The notes: generated by a model from the sequence alone, not told the origin. DNA of 12,891 bases from an uncultured Kiritimatiellota bacterium (GCA_934635045.1 CAKTZA010000081.1:1-12891); one strand, 5' to 3'; shown: positions 5,862 to 12,775, counted from the stretch's first letter. Numbers and translations are program-made.

Positions 5862-7088
5862 TCACGGCGCGGGAAATGCGCGCGAGGCGCGTGAGAATGG
5901 ACGACGGCCACGCCGTGCGGTGAATTCGATGGCGCGCGTGAGGCGTTCAAGCGCGTAGGCCATGTCTTCATTCTCCGGGAAGCGGGCGCGTAGGCGTTCG
6001 ACGGTTTCCTGTGCGCGTTTCAGTTTGGCGAGGCGCTTGTCGGACGCCGCGCGGTCTTCGTCCGTCGCCGTGAGTGCGGCAACAAGCGCGTTCGCCGTGT
6101 TCGTCGCCTCGGCCTCGACCTGCGCAAGCGCGGCGGACGTGCGGACATAGCCGACGGCGAGCGCAGCGAAAAGCCCAAACGCGAGAACGAGTGCGGCGGC
6201 GGCCCCGATGGCGGCGGGCGGATTGCGCCGCGCCCACAAGGCGAGCCGACGCAGGGCCGACGGCGGACGCGCCGCGAGCGGTTCGTGTGCGCAGTAGCGG
6301 CGGAGATCGGCAGCGAACGCCGTCATGTCGGCGTAGCGGACGGCGGGATCGGCGGCCGTCGCCTTGTCCAAGATCGCGGCAAAGTCGGCGTCGGGATGCT
6401 CGTGGAGATGCGGCCCGGCTTCCTCCGCGAGCGTGGCGCCGAGGGCGTAGACGTCGGAGAGAACCGTCGCGCCCTCTCCGCGCAGACGTTCGGGAGCCAT
6501 GTAGGCGCGTGTGCCGGCGGCATCGGGCGCGGCGTCCGCGAGGCAGGCGAGGCCGAAGTCGCCGACCTTAACCGCGCCGTCCTGTCCGATGAGGATGTTG
6601 GCGGGCTTGATGTCGCGATGAAGGACGCCACAGCCGTGCGCATAAGCGAGCGCATCCGCAACGGTGGCGCCGAACGCGGCGACAGCCGCGAGCGAGGCGA
6701 AGGCGTAGTCACGCGCCGTCGTGCCGTCCACATATTCCATCGCGAAGTAGTAGGTGCCATTGCTCACACCCGCCGCGTAGACGTCGAGGATGTTCGGGTG
6801 GTGCAGCTGGGCGATGAGGTGCGATTCGGCGGCGAAGCGTTCGCGAAACGCGGGCGCGTCCGAAAGGTGCGGCGCGAGAACCTTGACGGCGACCGTGCGG
6901 TCGAGGGAGCGTTGGCGTGCAACGTAAACGACGCCCATGCCGCCGCGGCCGAGTTCGGCGAACGGCTCAAAATCCGTGCCGTCGAGCGCGGGCGGGGTGT
7001 CCGCCTCGCACGAGACGGACGCATGACCTGCAAGCGCATCCAGCTCGGCGGCGAGGCCTTTCAGGTTATCGGGAAGTTCAGTTGGCAT
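5862..7088 (-). CDS. Membrane-anchored Ser/Thr protein kinase (Hanks type)
   Basis: This 408-residue kinase has all core motifs: Gly-loop GRGGMG (47-52), VAVK with Lys69, Glu88 in helix C, HRDIKPAN (157-164), DFG (177-179) and APE (198-200). A single membrane segment (about 291-314) follows, then about 90 residues of charged, helical outer domain (320-390) with no PASTA, WD40 or TPR repeats. After SDVYALG (211-217) the chain passes directly to ADFAAILDKATAADPAVRY. The stretch that normally carries the GxxPF loop and helix G is nearly missing, so substrate docking may be unusual. The ATG lies 3 nt after the stop of the DUF4160-DUF2442 gene, implying translational coupling. Substrates are unknown; the neighbouring Ca2+ pump is a candidate only by position. 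Confidence 0.9.
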   Translation of the reverse strand: MPTELPDNLKGLAAELDALAGHASVSCEADTPPALDGTDFEPFAELGRGGMGVVYVARQRSLDRTVAVKVLAPHLSDAPAFRERFAAESHLIAQLHHPNILDVYAAGVSNGTYYFAMEYVDGTTARDYAFASLAAVAAFGATVADALAYAHGCGVLHRDIKPANILIGQDGAVKVGDFGLACLADAAPDAAGTRAYMAPERLRGEGATVLSDVYALGATLAEEAGPHLHEHPDADFAAILDKATAADPAVRYADMTAFAADLRRYCAHEPLAARPPSALRRLALWARRNPPAAIGAAAALVLAFGLFAALAVGYVRTSAALAQVEAEATNTANALVAALTATDEDRAASDKRLAKLKRAQETVERLRARFPENEDMAYALERLTRAIEFTARRGRRPFSRASRAFPAP

Positions 7089-7091
7089 GCA

Positions 7092-7571
7092 TCACGATGA
7101 GACAAGTGACGGGCGACGCACGAACTGTCCATAATCGCCTCGAAGCAGCCCTTCAAATGAAAGGTCCTCGTCAAGGTCAGGCCAGTGAAGCCCCTCTTCG
7201 TCGACTTCAATGTTTTCGAGCTGATCCAACGTTGCCTGTTCGAGACGCCAGTTCCCGACGATCGGAAACGAGAAGTCGATTCCGTTTGGGAACGACACCT
7301 CAATCCGCCCCTCGTGGTAATGCGCAAGCGGCATTTTGTCATCCAAAGTATTCATGCCATTTCCTCCTGAAACCTCGACCTCTTCCTCAGCAATTTCCTG
7401 CGCACGACGAAGTTCTTGGACTTTCATGCCTTTTGACTCTACGAGCTCAACGCCGTCAGAGACATCGAATTTTGCCCGCCCAGCACCGTTCCTTGCATGA
7501 ACATGAATCGGTTGGTGTTCGTTCGAGTAGAAATAGAATTTATAACCGTCTCGTTCGACTGCAATAGGCAT
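7092..7571 (-). CDS. DUF4160-DUF2442 fusion protein
   Basis: This 159-residue soluble protein joins two small domains that are usually encoded by adjacent genes. Residues 5-65 match the DUF4160 pattern (YKFYFYSNE, PIHVHA, GRAKFDV, then a helix with ELRRAQEI). Residues 85-147 match DUF2442 (RIEVSFPNGIDFSFPI, then LENIEVDEEGLHWPDLDEDLSFEGLL). A short linker, about 66-84, joins them. The pair is often discussed as TA-like; the biochemical function is not established. The frame could start at a TTG 15 nt upstream, but AAAGGAG lies 6 nt before the ATG at 7571, which fixes the start. It is the first gene of a two-gene unit with the kinase. Confidence 0.85.
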   Translation of the reverse strand: MPIAVERDGYKFYFYSNEHQPIHVHARNGAGRAKFDVSDGVELVESKGMKVQELRRAQEIAEEEVEVSGGNGMNTLDDKMPLAHYHEGRIEVSFPNGIDFSFPIVGNWRLEQATLDQLENIEVDEEGLHWPDLDEDLSFEGLLRGDYGQFVRRPSLVSS

Positions 7572-7594
7572 ACACGCTCCTTTCAACGGATGAC

Positions 7595-7603
7595 ATTATA
7601 CCA
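7595..7603 (-). promoter_or_regulatory. Extended -10 promoter of the DUF4160-DUF2442/kinase unit
   Basis: TGG-TATAAT is read on the minus strand, with TATAAT at 7600-7595, about 24 nt before the start at 7571. No clear -35 is visible. It is back to back with the plus-strand promoter at 7643, 40 nt away. Confidence 0.6.
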
Positions 7604-7639
7604 AATATGCGCAGAATCGACCTAATCACGACGGAGAAA

Positions 7640-7648
7640 TGATATAAT
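7640..7648 (+). promoter_or_regulatory. Extended -10 promoter of the lipoprotein gene
   Basis: TGA-TATAAT is present, with TATAAT at 7643-7648, 21 nt before the ATG at 7670. AAAGGA at 7656-7661 serves as the ribosome-binding site. The promoter is divergent from that of the minus-strand unit. Confidence 0.6.
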
Positions 7649-7669
7649 CTACCTCAAAGGAAAATTGAA

Positions 7670-8035
7670 ATGAGAAGATTGATTGTTTCTGCTGCATTGA
7701 GCATTCTAATCTGTGGATGCAACACAATGACATCCCCGCAATCGACCTTTGAGAGAGGCGAAATCGTTAACCATGGAATTTTCGACGATGCGATTGTTGT
7801 TGCTCAGGTGGTTAGTACAAATGTGGTACATGCCTATTCTGTTTCTGACGCCGGTTTTACATATGGCTTACGAATCGCCATCCTACCTCTGAGCGACGAC
7901 TATGTCAATGGGCAGCACATTCGTCGCGGCTATTATGAGTACTTAGGGCCGTACACTTATGTCACAATCAAAGACGGGAAAGGAAACGACGAACAAACTA
8001 ATACAATACGTCTTTTTCGCGAGATTGTGAAGTAA
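7670..8035 (+). CDS. Small predicted lipoprotein of unknown function
   Basis: This 121-residue protein begins with a lipoprotein signal peptide: MRR, a hydrophobic stretch, and the lipobox LICGC with the lipidated Cys at 17. The mature part of about 104 residues carries several beta-rich stretches and no Cys or catalytic motif that I recognise. The pattern around 58-105 (AYSVSDAGFTYGLRI, then RRGYYEYLGPYTYVTIKDG) suggests a small beta-barrel or SH3-like fold, which is a guess. Base composition is clearly AT-richer than the genes on either side up to 7571, as in the next gene, which points to common recent acquisition. Confidence 0.7.
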   Translation: MRRLIVSAALSILICGCNTMTSPQSTFERGEIVNHGIFDDAIVVAQVVSTNVVHAYSVSDAGFTYGLRIAILPLSDDYVNGQHIRRGYYEYLGPYTYVTIKDGKGNDEQTNTIRLFREIVK

Positions 8036-8127
8036 GTGAGAAGGCCATGCCTATGTGCGTGGAACTTTAGGCACATACGAGTGATTAGTACGCATTCAAA
8101 AATGACTTGGGTCAAAAGAGTCCCCCG
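8036..8127 (+). other. Intergenic hairpin between the lipoprotein and the 342-residue gene
   Basis: TATGTGC (8052-8058) and GCACATA (8071-8077) form a 7-bp stem with a 12-nt loop. No T-run follows, so it is not a canonical terminator. No clear -10 box precedes the next gene; read-through from the lipoprotein promoter is possible. Confidence 0.35.
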
Positions 8128-9156
8128 ATGAATACTATTGTCGCCTATTATAAGTTTCTGAAGCAGGTTGCAACCTTTGAAGAACTTGTTCAACGGTTAC
8201 ATGACGAAGGAATGCCCATTACTCAAAAATATTCTCAAGACCAGCCGTTGTTTTATCGTTGTTTGACAGTCGGGCGTGATTGGATTCGATTTCAGTATGC
8301 TCGACAAGGACGTCCCAAGGCAACGGTTTATGATGCAGAGTTTGATGGCGATGTACAGATTATAGCTTGGACGTTTTATTCAATTCTCATGGCGGGAGAG
8401 ACCAAAACATTGTTTCTAATGACACAAGAAGCATCTGCGTTTATTGAAGAGACGGCATTGACTGAAAATCTAGCGCCCGAGTTCTTCCGTGAAAATCTTG
8501 CGAAGCCGCTTGTTTTGTATGCGGGAGAACCTAAAAGCCTTCTCGGCAATGTGTCTTGCATTTCATTGGCCTATCATCAAGAAGCCGATGAGATAGGTTG
8601 CGTGTTTTCGATTCAGGACGCGAAATGCCCGTCACGGGAGTTTGGGCGGGTCTTTCCCTTAAGCGAGTTGCGCGGTCGATTCTTACAATCGACCATTGCA
8701 ATGGGCGAAACGGGAGAATCCACTCTTTACATGATACAACAAGGGTTCGTATCCGGGAAAGACGATTTGGACGAACAAATGTATCATGTCTTGCTTTATG
8801 CGTTCAAATTCATCCTTTTGCGCAAATGTGATAAGCAACCGCTTGTCGCCGAACGGCAATACAAGGAGAGGAGGAACGCCAACAGGCAAAATGAGATCTT
8901 TGGCCGCGTAAACTATCAACGAGTTTCCCTCACGACGACTTACCGGACGGCATTGGCAAGACATGCAGACTCATCACGAGAGACTCTTGTATTAGACAAG
9001 GAAGGCCGGACACTCCAAGCGACACGAGTCGTTGGCTTTCTGCGCCGCCAACATTATGGGCCCAGAAATTCACTGGTCAAGTTTGTTTACATTGATGCAC
9101 ACGATTCACATGCATGGAAAAAAGACGGCATCCGAATTGTTCACGTAGTGAAATAG
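8128..9156 (+). CDS. Unrecognised 342-residue protein (AT-rich insert)
   Basis: I do not recognise this protein with confidence. It lacks a signal peptide and membrane segments. The N-terminal third is helical (NTIVAYYKFLKQVATFEELV), the middle is mixed alpha/beta, and the C-terminal 45 residues hold TRVVGFLRRQHYGP...KFVYIDAH (299-325). That tail resembles the RGHWR-x-YGP-x-K-x-W-I pattern near the end of AcrVA2-like anti-CRISPR-family proteins, which are of similar length. The resemblance is by eye only and weak. The ATG at 8128 is chosen over an upstream TTG at 8107; the ribosome-binding site (AAGAG about 9 nt before) is weak. Codon use and AT content match the lipoprotein gene but not the rest of the window. 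Confidence 0.7.
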   Translation: MNTIVAYYKFLKQVATFEELVQRLHDEGMPITQKYSQDQPLFYRCLTVGRDWIRFQYARQGRPKATVYDAEFDGDVQIIAWTFYSILMAGETKTLFLMTQEASAFIEETALTENLAPEFFRENLAKPLVLYAGEPKSLLGNVSCISLAYHQEADEIGCVFSIQDAKCPSREFGRVFPLSELRGRFLQSTIAMGETGESTLYMIQQGFVSGKDDLDEQMYHVLLYAFKFILLRKCDKQPLVAERQYKERRNANRQNEIFGRVNYQRVSLTTTYRTALARHADSSRETLVLDKEGRTLQATRVVGFLRRQHYGPRNSLVKFVYIDAHDSHAWKKDGIRIVHVVK

Positions 9157-9244
9157 GTTGATGGATGGCGAACTGCGAATGCAGTCTTGCGAGCGACAGA
9201 GCCCTTGGCGGATACCGTACTCGCCAACAACAATACCGCCCCTG

Positions 9245-9631
9245 TCATTGCAATGTCTCGATACCATATTCGGGGAATCGGCGATCCCCTGTCACGACCA
9301 CGCAGCCATTCAGCAACGCCGTGGCGATGATGAAGCGATCAGCGGGATCCTTGTGGATTTCCGGTAACGCCGAAGCTTGAAGCATGATGGCGTTATCGAG
9401 CGGCAACTCCCTCATGCCGTACTGCCGGACAAGCATGTCGGCAAACTTGGCGGGAGAGACAGGGATTTCCAACTCACCTTTCTTCACCTTTCGGGCGATT
9501 TCCCAGATTGAGATTGACGAAAAGCAAAGGAGTTCCGCATCCTGAATCGTCTCGCGTGCCGACCGGGAGAGCTTGTGATCGCCCGTCGCAAGCCAAATAA
9601 GCGCACACGTGTCGACCAACACCCGTTGCAT
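9245..9631 (-). CDS. PIN-domain (VapC-type) toxin, probable endoribonuclease
   Basis: This 128-residue protein has the four acidic positions of active PIN RNases: Asp7 in VLVDTCALIW, Glu44 in SIWEIA, Asp95/Asp98 in HKDPADRFIIA and Asp116 in VTGDRRF. PIN toxins cleave RNA, often tRNA or rRNA, and are held inactive by the partner antitoxin. The frame extends far upstream in other-frame shadow of the antitoxin, but the ATG at 9631 overlaps the antitoxin stop by 1 nt (TAATG) and has GGGAG 8 nt before it. This is a standard coupled TA arrangement. The full length and intact active site contrast with the remnant at 1371-1532. Confidence 0.9.
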   Translation of the reverse strand: MQRVLVDTCALIWLATGDHKLSRSARETIQDAELLCFSSISIWEIARKVKKGELEIPVSPAKFADMLVRQYGMRELPLDNAIMLQASALPEIHKDPADRFIIATALLNGCVVVTGDRRFPEYGIETLQ

Positions 9632-9861
9632 TAGGCATTCTCCCATTCGGAGGATTCGTCGGCAAACCAGTCGCCCCGCATCTTCACCTTGCCCGCAAAT
9701 CCCGGCAGCGGCCCCATGTTGCGCTTGGGGGCAATGGGAACGATCTTGGCAATCGGGCGGCCATAACGCATGATCGTGAAAATCGAGAGCTTGCTCTCGA
9801 CTTCCGCAAGGACGCTCGAAAAGTTGGATTTGGCCTCGTAGACATTCAGCATCGACTGCAT
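9631..9861 (-). CDS. Phd/YefM-type antitoxin of the PIN toxin
   Basis: This 76-residue protein begins with the Phd-fold pattern LNVYEAKSNFSSVLAEVES and GRPIAKIVPI (about 5-45). It ends with a polar tail rich in Trp, Glu and Asp (GDWFADESSEWENA) suited to wrapping the toxin. Phd-fold dimers bind their own promoter and neutralise the toxin. The ATG at 9861 is preceded by AAAGGAG at 6 nt; a second ATG at 9852 is less well placed. The stop overlaps the toxin start by 1 nt. The pairing of a Phd-fold antitoxin with a PIN toxin is common. Confidence 0.88.
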   Translation of the reverse strand: MQSMLNVYEAKSNFSSVLAEVESKLSIFTIMRYGRPIAKIVPIAPKRNMGPLPGFAGKVKMRGDWFADESSEWENA

Positions 9862-9889
9862 AGTTTGCTCCTTTACCTTGATGGCGCTT

Positions 9890-9919
9890 ATTATACCATA
9901 CGTAGGTCAAGATGGCCAA
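9890..9919 (-). promoter_or_regulatory. Promoter of the Phd/PIN toxin-antitoxin operon
   Basis: On the minus strand TGG-TATAAT is present (TATAAT at 9895-9890), with TTGGCC (9919-9914) as a possible -35 at an 18-nt spacing. It lies 28 nt before the antitoxin ATG. Confidence 0.6.
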
Positions 9920-9952
9920 GTGCTTGCCGTGCGTTACGTCTTTCAATCTGCA

Positions 9953-10555
9953 TTATCTTGTCGTTCCGCGAAAGCACGAGACTTCCATCAGCTTGCGCTG
10001 GAGGCGTTCGAGGGCGCGGACGTGGCGGATGGACGCGGCCTTGGGCTCGATGTCGAGGATGGCGGCGCAGTCGCCGTTGCCGAGTCCGTCGAAATGGCGG
10101 AGAATAAGGATCTGGCGGTCGGCGACGGAGAGCGAACCCAGCGCGGCGCGAAGGAGGCTGTGCCGTTCGTCGCGGTCGACGCGCGAGACGGGCGAGGTGA
10201 CGTCGGCGGCGAACAGCCCCCAGTTGAGCCCGCCGACGTTGGTCTCGTCCGGCGCGTCGGCGACAGACACTTCGCGGTAGGCATCGCGTGCGTCGGCCCC
10301 CAGGTTCTTTCGTTCAAGGTCGGCCAGCGTCTGGAACAGGAGCGTCCGCAGCTTGAAGTAGACGGGTACGTCTGGATGCGCCACGAAGTAGGCGAGCCGC
10401 TTCGCACACGCCTCGTAGGTGGCGGAAAGGACGTCCTCCGGCGAAAATCGCTTCAGCAGAATCGGCTTCAGGTTCCGCTCGACGAGCGCAAGAAGCCGCG
10501 CACGGTTCTCCGTGAACGCCGTCGCAAGAAAACGGGCTGTGTCGGATTCGTTCAT
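9953..10555 (-). CDS. ECF-type RNA polymerase sigma factor
   Basis: This 200-residue protein has a sigma region 2 at about 14-95, in which RFSPEDVLSATYEACAKRL and FKLRTLLFQTLADLERKNL correspond to regions 2.1-2.4. A linker of about 35 residues follows, then sigma region 4 at about 135-188 with the helix-turn-helix LGNGDCAAILDIEPKAASIR. The spacing and the tolerant motifs resemble the divergent ECF groups common in Planctomycetes and Verrucomicrobia, which are often linked to Hanks-type kinases; such a kinase lies 3 kb away. No anti-sigma gene is adjacent. The ATG at 10555 is only 5 nt from a GATAAT box, so the mRNA may be leaderless. Confidence 0.88.
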   Translation of the reverse strand: MNESDTARFLATAFTENRARLLALVERNLKPILLKRFSPEDVLSATYEACAKRLAYFVAHPDVPVYFKLRTLLFQTLADLERKNLGADARDAYREVSVADAPDETNVGGLNWGLFAADVTSPVSRVDRDERHSLLRAALGSLSVADRQILILRHFDGLGNGDCAAILDIEPKAASIRHVRALERLQRKLMEVSCFRGTTR

Positions 10556-10560
10556 TGCCG

Positions 10561-10568
10561 ATTATCAC
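10561..10568 (-). promoter_or_regulatory. -10 box of the ECF sigma gene, overlapping the toxin-remnant stop
   Basis: GATAAT (10566-10561) on the minus strand ends 5 nt before the ATG, so transcription would begin at or next to the start codon. The TGA stop of the upstream toxin remnant (10567-10565) overlaps the box. No convincing -35 is visible. Confidence 0.45.
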
Positions 10569-10684
10569 AATCCCCAAGCCTGCCAATTCCGTCTGGCGTA
10601 AACGAAACGCCGCACTTCCATCGTATCCCCAATGACAACGTACAGCACGACGAAATTACCGATAGAGATACGATAATACGGGAC
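10565..10684 (-). pseudogene. C-terminal remnant of a RelE/ParE-type toxin
   Basis: Directly after the antitoxin stop, and in the same frame, the minus strand encodes about 39 residues with YRISIGNFVVLYVVIGDTME and VRRFVYARRNW before TGA at 10567-10565. This is the pattern of the last two strands of RelE/ParE toxins (YRV-x-YxVxGDxVxIxRVxHxRR). The N-terminal half and any start codon are missing. The normal length is about 90-100 residues. It appears to be the leftover of the toxin that once partnered the antitoxin upstream. Confidence 0.65.
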
Positions 10685-10963
10685 TCAAGCGCGAACGGCT
10701 TTCCCAGCATGGGCGTAGCCCTTCAGGTGACGATAGACCGTGTCCGCTTTCAACCGCCGCGCGTCCTGTGCCGCCAGACGATCGGCCTCCGAAAGAATTG
10801 CCTCCATTGGATCGACGAGCGCCTGATAGGTTTCAAGCGAAAGCATGACGGACGTACCGTATCCGTTTTTCGTGAAAAACACAGGGCCCGACTGAATGTC
10901 GGACTCGATTTCATTGAATTTGTTCCGTAGATCCGTTACGGGGCGAATGTTAAGGGCATTCAT
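10685..10963 (-). CDS. Phd/YefM-type antitoxin (orphan)
   Basis: This 92-residue protein begins NALNIRPVTDLRNKFNEIES, followed by GPVFFTKNGYGTSVMLSLE, the Phd/YefM fold that binds operator DNA. The C-terminal 40 residues are helical and charged and would bind the toxin. Upstream in-frame ATGs at 10975 and 10969 exist, but GGAG 6 nt before the ATG at 10963 favours that start. Its toxin is reduced to a fragment immediately downstream, so the gene may persist as a regulator or be on its way out. Confidence 0.85.
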   Translation of the reverse strand: MNALNIRPVTDLRNKFNEIESDIQSGPVFFTKNGYGTSVMLSLETYQALVDPMEAILSEADRLAAQDARRLKADTVYRHLKGYAHAGKAVRA

Positions 10964-10986
10964 CAACATCTCCATTGAATGGCATA

Positions 10987-10995
10987 ATTATATCA
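10987..10995 (-). promoter_or_regulatory. Extended -10 promoter of the orphan Phd antitoxin
   Basis: TGA-TATAAT on the minus strand (TATAAT at 10992-10987), 23 nt before the start. TTGTAC lies 19 nt further upstream and is a poor -35. Confidence 0.6.
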
Positions 10996-11161
10996 TATTC
11001 TTGTGTGGCCCGTACAACGCGGCGTGGGCAAGCCGATCAGCCGCGGAATGATTTTGTGTAGATTTTCGGCGGCGGATGCGTTCTTAGGCGTGTGGGGGCG
11101 ATGGCACAGGGCCGCCGTCCGACACACGCATGCATCACGAACATCCGAAAGGAACACGAAC

Positions 11162-12115
11162 ATGAACACGAAACTCAAATTCGCCGCCACCGCCCTGGTC
11201 GCCACGCTCACGGGCTTCACCGCCCTTGCTGCACGTCCCGACCGCCCGCCGCGCCGTGCGCCCGCCGAGGGCGCGAAGCTCCACAAGTTCTCCACGACCG
11301 TCGAGAAGGAACGCCCGACGCTCGACGAGGAGACGAAGCGGCTCATCTCGGCCTATCGCCGCGATCCGTCCGAGGCGAACCGCGCCGCGCTGGAGAAGAA
11401 GGTGCGCGAAAACTACGACAAGGTCATCACACGCAAGAAGGCGAAACTCGAAGAACTGAAGAAGACGGCGCGACACGAATCCAAGGTCAAGGAGATGGAG
11501 GAGATCGTCCGCGAGGTCATCGCGGACAAGGAGAACCGCATCGCCCGCTCGATGCGCCGCTTCACCGATCCGCGTCTCCGTCCCGGCGCACGCGAGGCAC
11601 AGGACGGCTACCATCCGCTCATCGGCGGCGGCGCGAACGTCTTCCTCGCCCACACGGAGGTGACGAACGCCGACTACGCGAAATTCAAGACGGATTGGCC
11701 CCTAGTGGACGACCGGCCCGTGGTCGGCGTCTCGTATCGGGACGCGCTCGCCTACTGCGACTGGCTGACGGCGCGCGACGACGGCGCGACCTACCGTCTG
11801 CCGACGGAGGAGGAGTGGGAGATCGCGGCGGGGCACATGCCGAAGGACGCCGACTTCAACGCGAGGGGCGAGGACGGTGCGCTGTCGTCCGTCACGGCGC
11901 ACGAAAAAACGGTCGCCGCGTGCGGCGCGGTCGACATGTGGGGCAACTGCTGGGAGTGGACCTCGACGGAACGGGGCGCGGGACGCCGAGCGGTCAAGGG
12001 CGGTGCGTGGTCGACGCCGCGCACGGACTGCCGCACCGAATGCCGCACGTTCGCGCGCAAGGAATCCGCCGGACATCCCGACGTCGGCTTCCGCATCGTG
12101 AAGGAGTCGAAGTGA
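11162..12115 (+). CDS. Secreted coiled-coil protein with a SUMF1/FGE-like domain
   Basis: This 317-residue protein has a signal peptide (about 1-24, ending ALAA), a Lys/Glu-rich helical segment likely to form a coiled coil (about 48-132) and a short SUMF1-fold domain (about 145-314). The domain has EVTNADYAKF (166-175), VGVSYRDALAYCDWL (188-202), YRLPTEEEWEIAA (211-223), GNCWEWTS (261-268), KGGAW (279-283) and VGFRIV (308-313). True formylglycine-generating enzymes have two Cys, C-x4-C, after the GG(S/A) motif. Here only Cys290 aligns with the second and the first is Thr, so sulfatase activation is unlikely. The fold is also used for ligand binding and signalling. The ATG at 11162 follows AAAGGA at 9 nt; the frame is open upstream without another good start. 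Confidence 0.85.
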   Translation: MNTKLKFAATALVATLTGFTALAARPDRPPRRAPAEGAKLHKFSTTVEKERPTLDEETKRLISAYRRDPSEANRAALEKKVRENYDKVITRKKAKLEELKKTARHESKVKEMEEIVREVIADKENRIARSMRRFTDPRLRPGAREAQDGYHPLIGGGANVFLAHTEVTNADYAKFKTDWPLVDDRPVVGVSYRDALAYCDWLTARDDGATYRLPTEEEWEIAAGHMPKDADFNARGEDGALSSVTAHEKTVAACGAVDMWGNCWEWTSTERGAGRRAVKGGAWSTPRTDCRTECRTFARKESAGHPDVGFRIVKESK

Positions 12116-12126
12116 TTCACACCTTC

Positions 12127-12164
12127 CCCCTTCTCTCTTTTTTAAAAAAGTGAGAAGGGGTTTT
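12127..12164 (+). terminator. Rho-independent terminator of the SUMF1-like gene
   Basis: CCCCTTCTC-T-CTTTTTT is followed directly by AAAAAAG-T-GAGAAGGGG, a 16-bp stem with one T-T mismatch, then TTTT. The inner six A-T pairs leave almost no loop, so the hairpin probably opens at the top. It begins 11 nt after the stop codon. Confidence 0.85.
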
Positions 12165-12186
12165 CGATTCGCTTTCCGCGACAGGC

Positions 12187-12726
12187 TCACGCGACGATCT
12201 TCTTGCCGAGGTCGAAGGCCTCCTGCATGAACTTCGTGGACTTCACCGCACCCTGTTCGTAGACTTCCGTCGCAAGGACGCTGCCCGCGATATGCGCACC
12301 GTCGAAGCAGTCCATGTAGCCCTGGATTGCCGCAAGCACATTGTCGAACGAAGCGTTCTCCGCCATCGTCGCGACGACGTAGTAGGGCTTGCCCTTCGGC
12401 TCGGGCCAGAACTGCACCGAGCGGTCAAGCACCGTCTTCAGCTGCGCGGCGATCGTGAAGTAGTAAACGGGCGTGCCGAAGACGACCGCATCCGCCTCGC
12501 ACATCGCACGGCAGATGTCGTTCGCGTCATCCTTCTGGACGCAGTGGTGCAGTTTCTGGCAGGCGTAGCATCCCCTGCAGTAACCAAACGTCTTGCCGAG
12601 AAGCCGCACGAGCTGCGCTTCGCCTCCGGCGACCTCCACGCCCTTTGCGACCTGCTCGCACAGCGCATGCGAGTTCGAGTCGGGACGAAGCGACGACGAG
12701 ATGATCAAAACTTTCTTCTTTGCCAT
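12187..12726 (-). CDS. NAD(P)H-dependent flavin oxidoreductase (flavodoxin-like fold)
   Basis: This 179-residue cytoplasmic protein belongs to the NADPH-dependent FMN reductase / iron-sulfur flavoprotein-like family. SSSLRPDSNSH (10-20) is the FMN phosphate loop and GTPVYYF (84-90) lines the flavin. GYCRGCYACQKLHHC (48-62) carries four Cys (50, 53, 56, 62), the pattern seen in family members annotated as flavodoxin-family oxidoreductases; a cluster would need testing. The likely role is electron transfer to quinones or other acceptors. An upstream in-frame start exists, but GGGAGA about 9 nt before the ATG at 12726 decides the start. It is convergent with the SUMF1-like gene. Confidence 0.88.
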   Translation of the reverse strand: MAKKKVLIISSSLRPDSNSHALCEQVAKGVEVAGGEAQLVRLLGKTFGYCRGCYACQKLHHCVQKDDANDICRAMCEADAVVFGTPVYYFTIAAQLKTVLDRSVQFWPEPKGKPYYVVATMAENASFDNVLAAIQGYMDCFDGAHIAGSVLATEVYEQGAVKSTKFMQEAFDLGKKIVA

Positions 12727-12775
12727 GATAAGTTTTCTCCCATTCACTAACCTACAAATGCTTTTGACGGGATTG

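Noticed and set aside
3084..5894. 936-codon plus-strand frame opposite the Ca2+ ATPase
   Set aside because: It is an Arg/Asp/Glu-rich mirror of a high-GC gene whose minus strand carries every P-type ATPase motif.
6285..7100. 271-codon plus-strand frame opposite the kinase
   Set aside because: Shadow frame of a high-GC gene with clear kinase motifs on the minus strand.
9632..9946. N-terminal extension of the PIN toxin frame to 9946
   Set aside because: The extension reads the antitoxin gene in another frame and includes its promoter; the toxin has its own ATG and ribosome-binding site at 9631.
9878..10930. 350-codon plus-strand frame across the sigma and Phd genes
   Set aside because: It spans two minus-strand genes and their promoters and shows no family pattern.
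11162..12115. Annotation as a formylglycine-generating enzyme
   Set aside because: Only one of the two catalytic cysteines aligns and the domain is short, so only the fold is claimed.
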